The notes: a model not told the origin generated them from the sequence alone. 64,000 bases of DNA from Acinetobacter terrae (GCF_013004375.1 NZ_JABERI010000007.1:1-64000); one strand, 5' to 3'; positions 52,774 through 62,367 are shown, numbered from the stretch's first letter. A program made the numbers and translations.

Positions 52774-55545
52774 ATGTTAATGCGGTTTAAACAACTTACC
52801 ATCTCTTTATTATTTGTCGGCATTAGTGCAACCGCTTGGTCACAACCTGTTTTAGTAAAATCTCAACAGAAGATTGAGGAATATAAATTAGATAATGGTT
52901 TGCGTGTGCTACTTGCGCAAAATGACAAAGAAAATAAAGTGTTTATGAACACGGTTTATCTCACCGGTTCATTAAATGATCCGCAAGGTAAAGGTGGTCT
53001 GGCGCATTTATTAGAACATTTGGCATTTAAAGGGACACAGAATATTAAAGGTGAAGAGTTTCAGCGCCGTCTGGATCAATACACCTTAATGACCAATGCC
53101 AGTACCGATTATTACTCAACTAAATATACCAACATTATTCGTCCAGAACAGAATGCACTTAATGAAGTAATTTATCTTGAAGCGGAGCGGATGGATAAAC
53201 TGGTGCTGCAAGAAAAGTTTGTACCTTCTGAAATTTCGATTGTGAAACGTGAACGTGAAGTTCGGATGGATCAACCTTTTTCCGTCATGATGGATCAAAT
53301 GTGGAAGTCGGCTTATGGCAATCGATATCTGGGACGTCTGCCGATTGGCGACTTAAACGAATTACAATCCATTAAAATGGATGAATTGAATAAATTTTAC
53401 CGTACCTGGTATGCGCCGAATAATGCCGTGATGGTGATTTCAGGTAAATTTGATAAAGCTGAAGTGTTAAAACAGATTGATAAAAGCTTTAGTCCAATTG
53501 CGGCGCGCCAAGTTCCCGCACAAACTAAAGTTCCAGTACTTGATTCAGCCAAAATTCAGAACAGGAATTTTCTGGTACAAAAGGGTAGTGATCTGGCCAA
53601 ATTCAATATTTATCTGAATGGCAAGAATGAAAAGATCAAATCTGCACTCGCCTTAGCACCGTATTTATATACCATGCAGCCAAGTGGACATCTTTACCAA
53701 AGTGTGGTCGAAACAGGGGTAAGTACCGGGGTTCAATCCACCACGTGGTTAGATCAGGACTTTAATTTGGTTTTCATGGGCGCTGTTTATGCCCCAAATC
53801 ATGATGCAAAAAAAGTCCAATCGGAATTGGTTTCAGGGGTTGAAAAGAACAAGCCATTCAATGAAACTGAGCTGAATCGGGTAAAAAATCTGATTCAGAA
53901 TCAGGCAGACAACATCCAGAGTAATGCCGCAGCTTTAGGTGGGCGTTTGAGTGATTATTATGTTTCTTATCAAGGGAATTGGTCACAATATTTTACTGAT
54001 CTGGATAATGTAAAAAAACTGAAACTTAATGAGGTCAATCAAACTTTAACCCAGTTTTTAGTCCCCGAACATCGTATTTCAGGGGATATCAAACCGACAC
54101 CCGAAGATCAGAAAAAAGCATTAGAGCAAAAACAGGCCTCTGAACAAGCTAAAACGCTTGATCAAAATGAGATTAAAGAAGAGCCTTTAAAAGATAGTAG
54201 CGTCTATAAACAAGAGGTTGCCGAATATGTCAAAACCTCGAAACAGTATTTAGTCGATACTGAAAAAAAAATTCAACGCGGAACATTGAAGAATGGAATT
54301 AAATACGCGTTGTATCCAACATCGACACGTGATGACAAAACCTATGCCACTATTTCTGTCGATTTTGGTACGGAAAAATCCTTATTTAATAAGGGTGAAG
54401 TACTCGATTTGATGGCGTATTTATTATTACGTGGATCTGATCAATATAGCTTGCAAGATATTGCTGATAAATCAATTGAAGCGGGTGGTGGCGCCACTGC
54501 AACTGCATCAGCCAATAGTATTACTATTCAGATTGTGGCGAAAAAAGAAAAGTTTGATGATTATTTTAAATTTATGATGCAGGTTTTGAAAAAGCCGAAG
54601 TTTGAACAATCACAATTTGATTTGATTAAATCGCAAACTTTATCTGCATTGGATCGTCCTTATACCGAGCCAGAAACTGTTGCTGCGCTGACCATGACCC
54701 GTTTGTTAGAGACCTATCAACCGGGTGATTTGCGTTACCATTTTGAGCCGGATCTTGCCAAGCAACAAATTAAAGCGGCAACGGTTGAGCAAGTGAAGAA
54801 GTTGTATCAGGATTTCTTTGTCAGCAACCATGCACAAATCGCGATTACCGGTGATTATCAAGCCAAACCGATGCTCAACTTAGTACAAAAAGAATTTGCG
54901 AGTTGGAAAGCACAGTTGCCATATCAACGTCTAAGCTCCGATTATAAAGCGTATCAGGCACAGAAAATTCATGCTTTGTCCGAACAGCGTGAGTTCGGCA
55001 GTTATCAATCTATTTTGACTTTCCCAGCTGGTGCAAATCATCCAGATGCTACAGCGTTAATCGTATTCAGCTATATTTTAGGGGATTCACAACTCTCTTC
55101 ACGTTTAGCGCAAGAATTACGTGAAAAAAATGCACTGGTTTATGGTTTTGGCAGTGAGGTTGAACTAGATGACTGGGTTGATTCAGGTGCCTTAACCATT
55201 GAAGCCAATTACACGGCAGGTAAATCGGCACAAGTTTCACAAGGCGTGCGTAAAGTCTTAAATGACTTGCTGACGAATGGTGTGACCGAGCAAGAACTGG
55301 AAGCAGCCAAAGCCAATATTTTGAAAAAACGGGTCACTACTTTGGAAGATGAGCGCAATATTCATCAAATGTTAACGCCACAATTAGAACGTAATCGTGA
55401 TTTATTGTTCCGTGAGAAACGTGATCAGGCGCTCGCAAAATTGACCAAAGCCGATGTGGATGCAGTGATCAAGAAATACATGAAGCTGGATCAACTGGTT
55501 GAAGTCATGGCTGATCAGTATGGGAAACCACAAAACAAGTCATAA
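52774..55545 (+). CDS. exported M16 zinc metallopeptidase (pitrilysin family)
   Basis: A 923-residue double-length M16 protease. A signal peptide (MRFKQLTISLLFVGISATAW then S) leads to the periplasm. The active N-terminal domain has the inverted zinc motif H78-L-L-E-H82 in GGLAHLLEHLAFKGT, with the third ligand in IYLEAERM. Two M16 C-type domains, an inactive second N-type repeat (after about 480) and a hydrophilic linker near 445-475 follow. M16 enzymes degrade small peptides inside a closed chamber. The ATG at 52774 has GGAA five bases upstream. Confidence 0.9.
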   Translation: MLMRFKQLTISLLFVGISATAWSQPVLVKSQQKIEEYKLDNGLRVLLAQNDKENKVFMNTVYLTGSLNDPQGKGGLAHLLEHLAFKGTQNIKGEEFQRRLDQYTLMTNASTDYYSTKYTNIIRPEQNALNEVIYLEAERMDKLVLQEKFVPSEISIVKREREVRMDQPFSVMMDQMWKSAYGNRYLGRLPIGDLNELQSIKMDELNKFYRTWYAPNNAVMVISGKFDKAEVLKQIDKSFSPIAARQVPAQTKVPVLDSAKIQNRNFLVQKGSDLAKFNIYLNGKNEKIKSALALAPYLYTMQPSGHLYQSVVETGVSTGVQSTTWLDQDFNLVFMGAVYAPNHDAKKVQSELVSGVEKNKPFNETELNRVKNLIQNQADNIQSNAAALGGRLSDYYVSYQGNWSQYFTDLDNVKKLKLNEVNQTLTQFLVPEHRISGDIKPTPEDQKKALEQKQASEQAKTLDQNEIKEEPLKDSSVYKQEVAEYVKTSKQYLVDTEKKIQRGTLKNGIKYALYPTSTRDDKTYATISVDFGTEKSLFNKGEVLDLMAYLLLRGSDQYSLQDIADKSIEAGGGATATASANSITIQIVAKKEKFDDYFKFMMQVLKKPKFEQSQFDLIKSQTLSALDRPYTEPETVAALTMTRLLETYQPGDLRYHFEPDLAKQQIKAATVEQVKKLYQDFFVSNHAQIAITGDYQAKPMLNLVQKEFASWKAQLPYQRLSSDYKAYQAQKIHALSEQREFGSYQSILTFPAGANHPDATALIVFSYILGDSQLSSRLAQELREKNALVYGFGSEVELDDWVDSGALTIEANYTAGKSAQVSQGVRKVLNDLLTNGVTEQELEAAKANILKKRVTTLEDERNIHQMLTPQLERNRDLLFREKRDQALAKLTKADVDAVIKKYMKLDQLVEVMADQYGKPQNKS

Positions 55546-55568
55546 TGCTTAATCCTCTCCTTTATGTA

Positions 55569-55600
55569 TTAGTGCCTTTTATCTTAAAAGGGGGCACTAA
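55569..55600. terminator. hairpin between the M16 gene and the amidohydrolase gene
   Basis: TTAGTGCC (55569-55576) and GGCACTAA (55593-55600) pair, with TTTT/AAAA inside. No T run follows; it may serve both convergent genes. Confidence 0.45.
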
Positions 55601-55675
55601 AACCTCTCCTTTTTAGAAAGGTAAAAAGCTCTTCGTAAAGGGATGAGTTTTAGATTAGGGAGAGATTGCATAAAA

Positions 55676-56740
55676 CTATAAGTGATAAAACTGCTTCGCA
55701 TTGTGATGAAAGACTTGTTCTAATGCATTCGGGTCATAGGCTACAACTGCATCGCTAAAGGCATCAATAATATTCACCAATGATGAGCTGACGCGATCCA
55801 TCGGGAAGTTGGAAGCAAACATCACCCGATATGTACCAAAACAGTTGAGTACATGGCTAATTAGTGGCATGGCTAAATCATACACTTCCTGTTTGCTGGC
55901 GAGTCGATCTTGCTTATGGAATTGATGACCTAAGACAGGCATCAACAAACCTGACATCTTGGTGTAGACATTTGGGCAGGTAGCCAGTTCAGCCATATCT
56001 TCTCGCCAGCGAATGAGAATGTTTTCCCGGGCGATTTTTGTCATTCCTGTCAGTGTTCCGACTTGACCAAAAAGCCCTGCAGGTGTTCCAAAATGATCCA
56101 GCACAATCGAGGTTTCAGGGAATTGTTTGGCTAAGGCAATCACATCACTGAGTTGAGTTGAATAGACCCAGGCATCAAAAGTTAAATTGGATTGTGCCAA
56201 GGCTTCGAAGCCTTTGAGAAACTTTTTATTCAAATATAAATGCGGCTCATCTGCCCAGGCATGAATGTTTTTGTCTTCATGCACTGCTGCCATTTTACGA
56301 ATGCCTTTAAAACGCGGTGAGGCTTTTTGGTGTAGCTGTAAAATCTTTTTAAAATTACTGTCTCGTGGATCTGCTGTTGCAACAATACCGCCCAGTTTTA
56401 CCGTCCCTAGGTCAAAGGGCAGAGATTCAATGAATTTTGTTTCACCTATCACACCTTTGCCTTTATTTTTATGCCAGTTGGCTTCTACATGTACCACTTG
56501 TTCGACCTGATAATGCCCAATATCTTGCATATAATTTTCAGGTAAATAAGGAGCGGTAATATGATTGGTGAGTCCGACCGTTTCAATGAGATCATCCGAT
56601 TTCACCAGACGAACGAATTTATCGAGCAAGTAAGGATGCTTGCCCAGTAATTTAACTGCCAAAGCCGCTGCATGGGGCGTGTTATAGGGATCCCATTGGT
56701 GAATATGCGCATCAATAATTGCAAAATCCAGTTGTCGCAT
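55676..56740 (-). CDS. amidohydrolase-family protein (amidohydrolase_2)
   Basis: A 354-residue TIM-barrel metal hydrolase starting MRQLDFAIIDAHIHQWDP, with the metal pair H12-x-H14. Later ligands appear in VVHVEANWH, IVLDHFGTPAG and FASNFPMDR. These match the amidohydrolase_2 (PF04909) group, which includes lactonases and decarboxylases acting on ring-cleavage products; the substrate here is not known. AAGGAT precedes the ATG at 56740, so an open frame up to 56818 is not used. It may be co-transcribed with the DUF3144 gene only if that terminator is read through. Confidence 0.82.
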   Translation of the reverse strand: MRQLDFAIIDAHIHQWDPYNTPHAAALAVKLLGKHPYLLDKFVRLVKSDDLIETVGLTNHITAPYLPENYMQDIGHYQVEQVVHVEANWHKNKGKGVIGETKFIESLPFDLGTVKLGGIVATADPRDSNFKKILQLHQKASPRFKGIRKMAAVHEDKNIHAWADEPHLYLNKKFLKGFEALAQSNLTFDAWVYSTQLSDVIALAKQFPETSIVLDHFGTPAGLFGQVGTLTGMTKIARENILIRWREDMAELATCPNVYTKMSGLLMPVLGHQFHKQDRLASKQEVYDLAMPLISHVLNCFGTYRVMFASNFPMDRVSSSLVNIIDAFSDAVVAYDPNALEQVFHHNAKQFYHL

Positions 56741-56830
56741 GGGGTTATCCTTAATTCGGCAGCTCTCTGTTATAACCATACTGCAAAGTGGCGTGGCTTT
56801 GAATGACCTTTTATCCAAAAGTAGCGGCGT

Positions 56831-56855
56831 AAAAAAAAGCCCTTACGGGCTTTTC
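56831..56855 (-). terminator. terminator of the DUF3144 gene
   Basis: On the minus strand AAAAGCCC and GGGCTTTT pair around GTAA, followed by eight Ts. Confidence 0.9.
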
Positions 56856-56864
56856 ATTACATGA

Positions 56865-57260
56865 TCAGTGTTTATGATCATGGTCAGGCTTATTGGCATG
56901 AAATTCTTCGTTATGACGGAAGCGAAGATAGTTTTCAAACTGTTCGCAGTATTCGTCATAGTTGTCTTCAAGCATCATCTGGAACTGCTGCATGATGTAT
57001 GACATGACTTGGTCTTTAGCATCACGCATTTCATTGCCATCTTTAAAGTTATTGGCTGCCACCCAGGTATTAAAACGGGCAGTACCAAACAACATTGCAG
57101 CGCTTACTTGACCGCGCATTTCAGCGGGTTTCACTTGTGAACCTTTTTCAACACGACAAAAGTCATTTGCTTGTTTGATAAATTCATCAGCACGTTCAAA
57201 AAAAGCAGCATTTAACGCTTCTTCTTCGGTTACATCTGTTGCTTCAATCTTTTGAACCAT
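56865..57260 (-). CDS. DUF3144 family protein
   Basis: A 131-residue helical protein. FFERADEFIKQANDFC, VSAAMLFGTARFNTWVAANN, and QFQMMLEDNYDEYCEQFENY are the conserved blocks of DUF3144, a proteobacterial family of unknown function. The C-terminus is His/Asp-rich (KPDHDHKH) and might bind metal. AGGAAAA supports the ATG at 57260, five codons inside the open frame. It is divergent from the 214-aa gene. Confidence 0.8.
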   Translation of the reverse strand: MVQKIEATDVTEEEALNAAFFERADEFIKQANDFCRVEKGSQVKPAEMRGQVSAAMLFGTARFNTWVAANNFKDGNEMRDAKDQVMSYIMQQFQMMLEDNYDEYCEQFENYLRFRHNEEFHANKPDHDHKH

Positions 57261-57357
57261 GAACTTTTCCTGCAAAAACGATCTAATGGCATATTATAGG
57301 CAAAGCCTTGCAGAAACTAAACCTTTGGATTAATCTAAAAATAGCCTAAGTATAAAA

Positions 57358-58002
57358 ATGGATAATCCAATGCAAGATGCCATTGCAGTACAAAGTTTAA
57401 AAAGTGACATTGCCTTACTGCGTCAAAACATTTGGCCACCGGCAAATTTGGCCAATGTTGAAGGATTGCCGATTTATTATGGCTCAAAGTCAGAAGTCGA
57501 AGAATATTACCGACAATGGACAGGCTTGATTGAAAGGGCTCAAGATCTGTTTCAACCCTTTATGGAAGATGAAACACTCGATGCGGTTCATTTACCTAGT
57601 CATTTGAATTTGCCGTTGTTTTATTTTCATGTGGATCGAATCCGGATTAATAAAACTCGTGCCAAAGAGTCGAAAACCTTTCGCGGTATTGCCAGCCTGA
57701 TCGAGAAATGCGGGCAATTTGAACCTGAACAAATTCAAGCCATGAGACTCTGGTTAGACAGTGATGATACTGCTGCCTTGGTTGCACACCGTGAATTTGT
57801 TGATTTGCGTACCTATGTGTTTCAGCATGGGCAAAGTGAATATACGCGTACACGGTTTTATGTGAATGGCATTGTGTTAAGCACCGAGTCGCATTTTGAA
57901 TTGGTCGATGCCCGAGATAAGCCTCGCAAACAGCGTAATGACAGTTATAGCGATCCACTGGCGGATAACAATACCTGGAAAATCTTTGGCAAATATCGCT
58001 AA
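57358..58002 (+). CDS. hypothetical protein, 214 aa
   Basis: A soluble protein with no signal peptide or membrane helix. The first half is helical (DIALLRQNIWPPANLANVEG, KSEVEEYYRQWTGLIERAQD), the second contains VDRIRINKTRAKESKTFRGI and a strand-rich end (TRTRFYVNGIVLSTESHFEL). I recognise no family. It may start at 57358 or at an ATG 12 bases later. It ends convergent to the first CYTH-CHAD gene with 34 bases between. Confidence 0.6.
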   Translation: MDNPMQDAIAVQSLKSDIALLRQNIWPPANLANVEGLPIYYGSKSEVEEYYRQWTGLIERAQDLFQPFMEDETLDAVHLPSHLNLPLFYFHVDRIRINKTRAKESKTFRGIASLIEKCGQFEPEQIQAMRLWLDSDDTAALVAHREFVDLRTYVFQHGQSEYTRTRFYVNGIVLSTESHFELVDARDKPRKQRNDSYSDPLADNNTWKIFGKYR

Positions 58003-58036
58003 GCAAATATGATATCGGAAATTTAAATTTCCAGTG

Positions 58037-59497
58037 TTACCAGAAAGTATCGGTTTTAGAATAAGTGTCTAAATGTTCTTGCGCTTGTTGCAGAATATAT
58101 TTCTTCTCATTCGCAATCCAGCCCAATATAAACCACACTTTTTGTTTGCGTTTAACCAAGTCTTGAAACATGACTTCAGCTACATTTAAATCATTAAATT
58201 GACCTAAGCTTTCTTGAGCAGGTTTTAAATCTTTCAAGTAATTCTTTACCTCTTTGCCCGGATAGAGTGAAGCAATAAACTCGATGCAATAACGTAAGCG
58301 TTTGACCCGTTTACGAGTGCGATGCTGGGATGAAATATCCAGCTCCAGAAATTGATCGGCATCTTTGCAAATTTGTTGATGCAATTTCTGAAGTTTTTTT
58401 GCGATATCTTTTTTTAATCCAGATTTTTTCTGGTCTTTACTGGGCTGATGTACAAATTGCAGTAAAGCCAAGATTAAGTTGATCGAGTCTAAAGAACGCA
58501 AAGACTCCTCAATAGGAATGCTGTTTTCTTCAGGGGCATCCGGAAGTTGTACAAAAGGCGCACCTGCCTGTTGCAGCTGAGGTAAAAGTCCTTCACTTAA
58601 AGCATCGCGGTCTCGGGTTGAACCGAGCTCACGAAACAGGGTGGTGAGTTGTTCTTGCCAATCAGGATCGACATCTGTTGACCAATCGCCGAAAACACGT
58701 AAGGCACTTCTTAAACGACGAATTGCGACGCGAGTTTGGTGAACATGCTCGCTATTATACTGTTCAGCTGCAATAGCTGTCGCATTCGGCAAAAGGTGTT
58801 GCAAGGCATTATTGACGATCTGTTTTAATGCACTATCTGTTGAATCTTTTTGATTTAGTTGTAATGGCGTTGCAAATTGAGTGGGAAAAATTTCTAAATT
58901 TTGTGCCAGTAAATCTCCGCGTTGAGCTTTGCTTCTAACATCTAGCCATAAATGATATTGTTTAACCCAAGGCTGAATAAATTTGATTAGGTCTTTGATA
59001 GATCCTTGTTTTAGCTCAAATTCAATCTCATAAATCGCTTGTGTTTGATTGTCATGACGGATTTCACCGCGATCTAGACTGACTTCAATTTCGGCACGAT
59101 TATAATGAACCACATACACCAGACGTTCTACTTCTGTTTCAAATTGCTTGATTAAATTTTTGGCCTGTTTGCCTAATACCTGTTGCAGCAATTTTTTTGC
59201 CTGAGAATTGGATTGATAAACCTCAAGATCTAAAGCAGGATGATCTAATTCACCTAAATCATGTTCTAATTCAAAACGTTCTAAATGATGACCGCTTGGA
59301 GCTTTTAAAGTTTGTATCCAGTGCGTGTCTTCAAGGCGTTGACGCAATGAAATTTTTTGCTCGGCTAGGTGCCGTTCTGGCGTATCGTAGTATTTTGCAT
59401 ATAAAGAAATCGGGCGAGCGTTCTTGGACAAAAATAATTGATAGATGTGTTTTTGTTGCGACAGCGGGATCTGAAATTTTAATTCTACTTCGAGCAT
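58037..59497 (-). CDS. ygiF: CYTH-CHAD protein, inorganic triphosphatase type
   Basis: A 486-residue protein with two domains. The CYTH tunnel (1-195) has the E-x-E-x-K motif in MLEVELKFQI, KYYDTPERHLAE, and RQRLEDTHWIQTLKA, the residues that bind triphosphate and metal; E. coli YgiF with this layout hydrolyses inorganic triphosphate. The CHAD domain (about 220-480) keeps its basic helices HVHQTRVAIRRLRS (251-264) and HRTRKRVKRLRYCIEF, which bind polyphosphate. It is followed upstream by a paralogue on the same strand. Confidence 0.9.
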   Translation of the reverse strand: MLEVELKFQIPLSQQKHIYQLFLSKNARPISLYAKYYDTPERHLAEQKISLRQRLEDTHWIQTLKAPSGHHLERFELEHDLGELDHPALDLEVYQSNSQAKKLLQQVLGKQAKNLIKQFETEVERLVYVVHYNRAEIEVSLDRGEIRHDNQTQAIYEIEFELKQGSIKDLIKFIQPWVKQYHLWLDVRSKAQRGDLLAQNLEIFPTQFATPLQLNQKDSTDSALKQIVNNALQHLLPNATAIAAEQYNSEHVHQTRVAIRRLRSALRVFGDWSTDVDPDWQEQLTTLFRELGSTRDRDALSEGLLPQLQQAGAPFVQLPDAPEENSIPIEESLRSLDSINLILALLQFVHQPSKDQKKSGLKKDIAKKLQKLHQQICKDADQFLELDISSQHRTRKRVKRLRYCIEFIASLYPGKEVKNYLKDLKPAQESLGQFNDLNVAEVMFQDLVKRKQKVWFILGWIANEKKYILQQAQEHLDTYSKTDTFW

Positions 59498-59663
59498 GTC
59501 AAAACTCCTGGCGCTTTATCATTTCTGTTGTTATGACACTAATTGTAAGCCAGTTGTATAAAAAGAGCAGTGTGCGCTTGTAAAGAAATAAAGCGTATGC
59601 CTGAGATATAATGGAGATCATTAAAATATCGTGCAATACGCTTTGATTTAACTGTTTTATTTA

Positions 59664-61124
59664 TTACTTAATAAATTTACGACTCACTAAAAATTGTTCT
59701 GTCGCTTCAAGTAAATTTTGTGCATAAACTTCCTGTTTCGCCGTCAGCCAACCCAAAACGAACCAGTCACTGGCTTCAAGCTCAGTTTGCTGAATATAAT
59801 CCGCAGAGGATGCTAAAATTTGATATTCGCTTGCTGCAAGTTGCGCATCATTCAAAGCTTTGCTGTATTTCTGCAAATTTTTGACATCATAAATAGAGGT
59901 CAAAATAGGAAAACTAAATTTCAATTCATGAATCTTGGTGGCTAATTTATCCAGGCTCTCAAAGTCAGCAATGTCGGCACTGTTTAAACTGTCCTGCAAT
60001 TGCTTGTATTGATTCTGCAAAGTATTTTGCGCAAACCATCTTAAGTCGTGAGATTGAGTTTTTTCTTCAGTGTCTAAACTAAACATCAACAATTCTAAAT
60101 AGTGATGTACATTTTGAGTTGAGCGAACCAGGTTGGACAACTTTTCTTTGGCATATAAAATATCTTTGGTCAAGTTTGATGCGGTATTGGGGTTTTGTAA
60201 AAATGCACCCAAAGTCGTCTGCATATGTTCTAAATGCTGTAAATGATCAAACTGCTGTTTAAATGCTCCCAGTTGCATGGCCCATTTGTCTGAAACGGCC
60301 TCATTCCAATCTTTAAATAGCGAGAGCGTCAAATTTAAATGATCTAGGGCAATTTGCGCTTGTTGAATATGTTCCTTTTCAGAAACCACTGCTGAAATGG
60401 CGGCAATATTAGGCAACAAATGCTGTAACTGTTGGGCAATCAGGAGGCGTAAATTTTTATTGGCTGGATCTTTTTTGCTTAAAGTAAATTCTTTGGCTGA
60501 TTTTGCCGGACTGACTTTTTGAGTCGTCGCCAAAAGATTGCCAATTTCAGCTTTACTGCGCACATCAAGCCAAAGTTGGTATTTTTTCACCCATTCAAAG
60601 CTGAATGCCAAAAGTGATTGTACCGAACCGGACTTTAATTCAAATTCTACTTCATGCACTTCACGCTGCGCAGTTTCGTTCCGTACTTCACCGATATCTA
60701 AACTCACTTCAATGTCTGTCTCTTCGAATTGAATCACACGAAAGGTACGTTGAATATCTGTCTCAAATTGTAATTTAAGTTGCTCTTGTGAGTCACCTAA
60801 AGCATTTTTTAAGAGTTGCTGCGCTTCCGTATCTTGCTCATAAATACTTAAATCAAGTTGTGGGGGTTGTTCAAGTTCACCGAGGTCATAATTATGCTCA
60901 AAGCGGTGTAAATGGCTTTTTCCCGCAGCTTTTAAGGTTTGAATCCAGCGTGTACCTTCCAGCCGTTGGCGTAGGGCAACACCATGTTGGGAAAGCAGAC
61001 GCTCTTCAGTGTCATAATATTTTGCTTTAAGTTGAATAATTTCTGATTTTTTAGGATCTAACGCTTTCAGTAAAGCATTACGTCTTGCTTCAGGAATTTG
61101 AAATTTTAATTCAACTTCGACCAT
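59664..61124 (-). CDS. CYTH-CHAD paralogue with decayed CHAD domain
   Basis: Also 486 residues and clearly a duplicate of the neighbour: MVEVELKFQI, KYYDTEERLLS, RQRLEGTRWIQTLKA and WLDVRSKAEIGNLLA match block by block. The CYTH domain (1-195) therefore looks able to bind triphosphate. The CHAD half has lost the basic residues: HVHQTRVAIRRLRS of the neighbour is here EHIQQAQIALDHLNL (251-265), and the second helix reads DKLATKIHELKFSF. Polyphosphate binding by that half is unlikely. A 166-base gap separates the genes, so they may have separate promoters. Confidence 0.88.
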   Translation of the reverse strand: MVEVELKFQIPEARRNALLKALDPKKSEIIQLKAKYYDTEERLLSQHGVALRQRLEGTRWIQTLKAAGKSHLHRFEHNYDLGELEQPPQLDLSIYEQDTEAQQLLKNALGDSQEQLKLQFETDIQRTFRVIQFEETDIEVSLDIGEVRNETAQREVHEVEFELKSGSVQSLLAFSFEWVKKYQLWLDVRSKAEIGNLLATTQKVSPAKSAKEFTLSKKDPANKNLRLLIAQQLQHLLPNIAAISAVVSEKEHIQQAQIALDHLNLTLSLFKDWNEAVSDKWAMQLGAFKQQFDHLQHLEHMQTTLGAFLQNPNTASNLTKDILYAKEKLSNLVRSTQNVHHYLELLMFSLDTEEKTQSHDLRWFAQNTLQNQYKQLQDSLNSADIADFESLDKLATKIHELKFSFPILTSIYDVKNLQKYSKALNDAQLAASEYQILASSADYIQQTELEASDWFVLGWLTAKQEVYAQNLLEATEQFLVSRKFIK

Positions 61125-61386
61125 GATCTTTCATCCTAATTTTTGATGCTATTTCAGAAATGAAACGCGTCATCTTTACGGTACAAATGCGTTATGAAAT
61201 CTATTCTTTTATAGCGCTGGAATTGTATTCTTGATTTTAAGTCCCCGATTGTAACGAAAATGATTTTTCATGTAAGACTTGACGAAGCAATTCTTAAGTA
61301 ATTGCTTTTGAAATGAACAAAAAGTAATAGCAAACTAAGCTTTTATTTGTGCAAAATATACGCTAACGTAAATAAAAATAATCGGG

Positions 61387-61779
61387 ATGATGACAATGAA
61401 TGGAATTGTAAAGCTAAAATTTGAACACAACCCAGAACCCGAACTTCAGCTTCCGATTCAAAACTATCATGAATTTTATCGGTTTTATTTGACCGAGCAC
61501 CGCAATATCACCAGTCGCCGTTTGCATGTGTTTGGAAGTAGCGTCGGTGTGTATTTCTTTACTCAGGCCATTCGCCAAAGAAAACCCAAATATTTGGCTT
61601 ATGGTTTATTGTCTGGCTATGCCTGTGCATGGGTAGGTCATTTTATGTTTGAGAAAAATAAGCCAGCCAGTTTTAAACAACCCCTGTATAGCTTTATTTC
61701 GGACTGGCGTATGTTATCTGACGTGTTACGTGGAAATCTGAGTTTAAATGATCGTTCACTGGATAAAATTCCAAGTTAA
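61387..61779 (+). CDS. DUF962 (Mpo1-like) membrane protein
   Basis: A 130-residue membrane protein. YHEFYRFYLTEHRNITSRRLH, GYACAWVGHFMFEKNKPASF and PLYSFISDWRML are signatures of the DUF962/YGL010w family. Yeast Mpo1 in this family is an Fe(II) dioxygenase that acts on 2-hydroxy fatty acids, using conserved His residues; several of these (in LTEHRN, RLHVFG and GHFMF) are present here. Two or three short membrane helices are predicted. Activity in bacteria is untested as far as I know. The start at 61387 has weak ribosome-binding support. Confidence 0.82.
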   Translation: MMTMNGIVKLKFEHNPEPELQLPIQNYHEFYRFYLTEHRNITSRRLHVFGSSVGVYFFTQAIRQRKPKYLAYGLLSGYACAWVGHFMFEKNKPASFKQPLYSFISDWRMLSDVLRGNLSLNDRSLDKIPS

Positions 61780-61964
61780 TGAATGATGCATTTTTTGCGA
61801 ATAACAGTTGCTGTATCAAAAACCAAGTTTTACTTTAAGATAAAATAATACAGAATTTTTAATAACTAAGGCTTGTAAAAATAGAGTGAATATTCTATTA
61901 ATGGTTTTGTGCTTATTTAATTCATTTTTCGGATTGAATAAACAAAGTAATCTTAAAGTTTTCC

Positions 61965-61998
61965 AAGCCTAGAGCGACCTTTCTCTGGGCTTTTTTTA
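61965..61998 (+). terminator. terminator, distant from any stop codon
   Basis: AAGCCTAGAG and CTCTGGGCTT pair (one wobble) with an eight-base loop, followed by seven Ts. It is 185 bases after the DUF962 stop, so it ends either a long 3' UTR or a small RNA. Confidence 0.7.
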
Positions 61999-62042
61999 TG
62001 GATTTATTTAAGTTGAATTTGATCGTGAATTGAAAAAGAGAG

Positions 62043-62104
62043 TGACTCTCTAATCCTTCGTTCGCTTCCCCAAGCGCGTTTTATAACAAAGAATTAGAAA
62101 GTCA
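62043..62104. other. nested inverted repeats, possible structured RNA or site
   Basis: Three nested pairs are present: TGACT (62043-62047) with AGTCA (62100-62104), CTAAT (62050-62054) with ATTAG (62093-62097), and CGCTT (62063-62067) with AAGCG (62072-62076). The inner stem has a four-base loop of Cs. The element is symmetric enough to work on either strand. Confidence 0.35.
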
Positions 62105-62367
62105 GATTGTAGCTCCAAGTTTTATTTTTATATTGTAGTTGTTGTTTATTGTTATTCTGTAGACTGATTAAATCGTTTAATTCACACATGATCTATCACT
62201 GAAAATAGGTATTTTTTCACTTAATGGTAAAAAATATGAGAACTGTGACTATTTTCTAATTTTTTTAAAATTTATCGGTAACAATCCATTTGTATTTGCT
62301 TGAGATGAGCTGAATCTTGCTCTTGATATGCATATAATAAGACAGTTCTAGTTTTGGCAGCTTTTTT

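Larger units (their letters stand above)
61780..62367. other. 588-base gap with a terminator and a structured element
   Basis: No ORF is credible here. It holds a terminator-like hairpin at 61965-61998 and a second, branched element at 62043-62104 (see separate entry). The last 100 bases before thiE are AT-rich and probably carry its promoter, for which no clear boxes are seen. Confidence 0.5.

Noticed and set aside
57647..58006. 119-codon minus-strand open frame over the 214-aa hypothetical gene
   Set aside because: The plus-strand frame is longer, has a plausible start and better codon use; the minus frame is rich in His/Tyr/Arg as expected for an antisense shadow.
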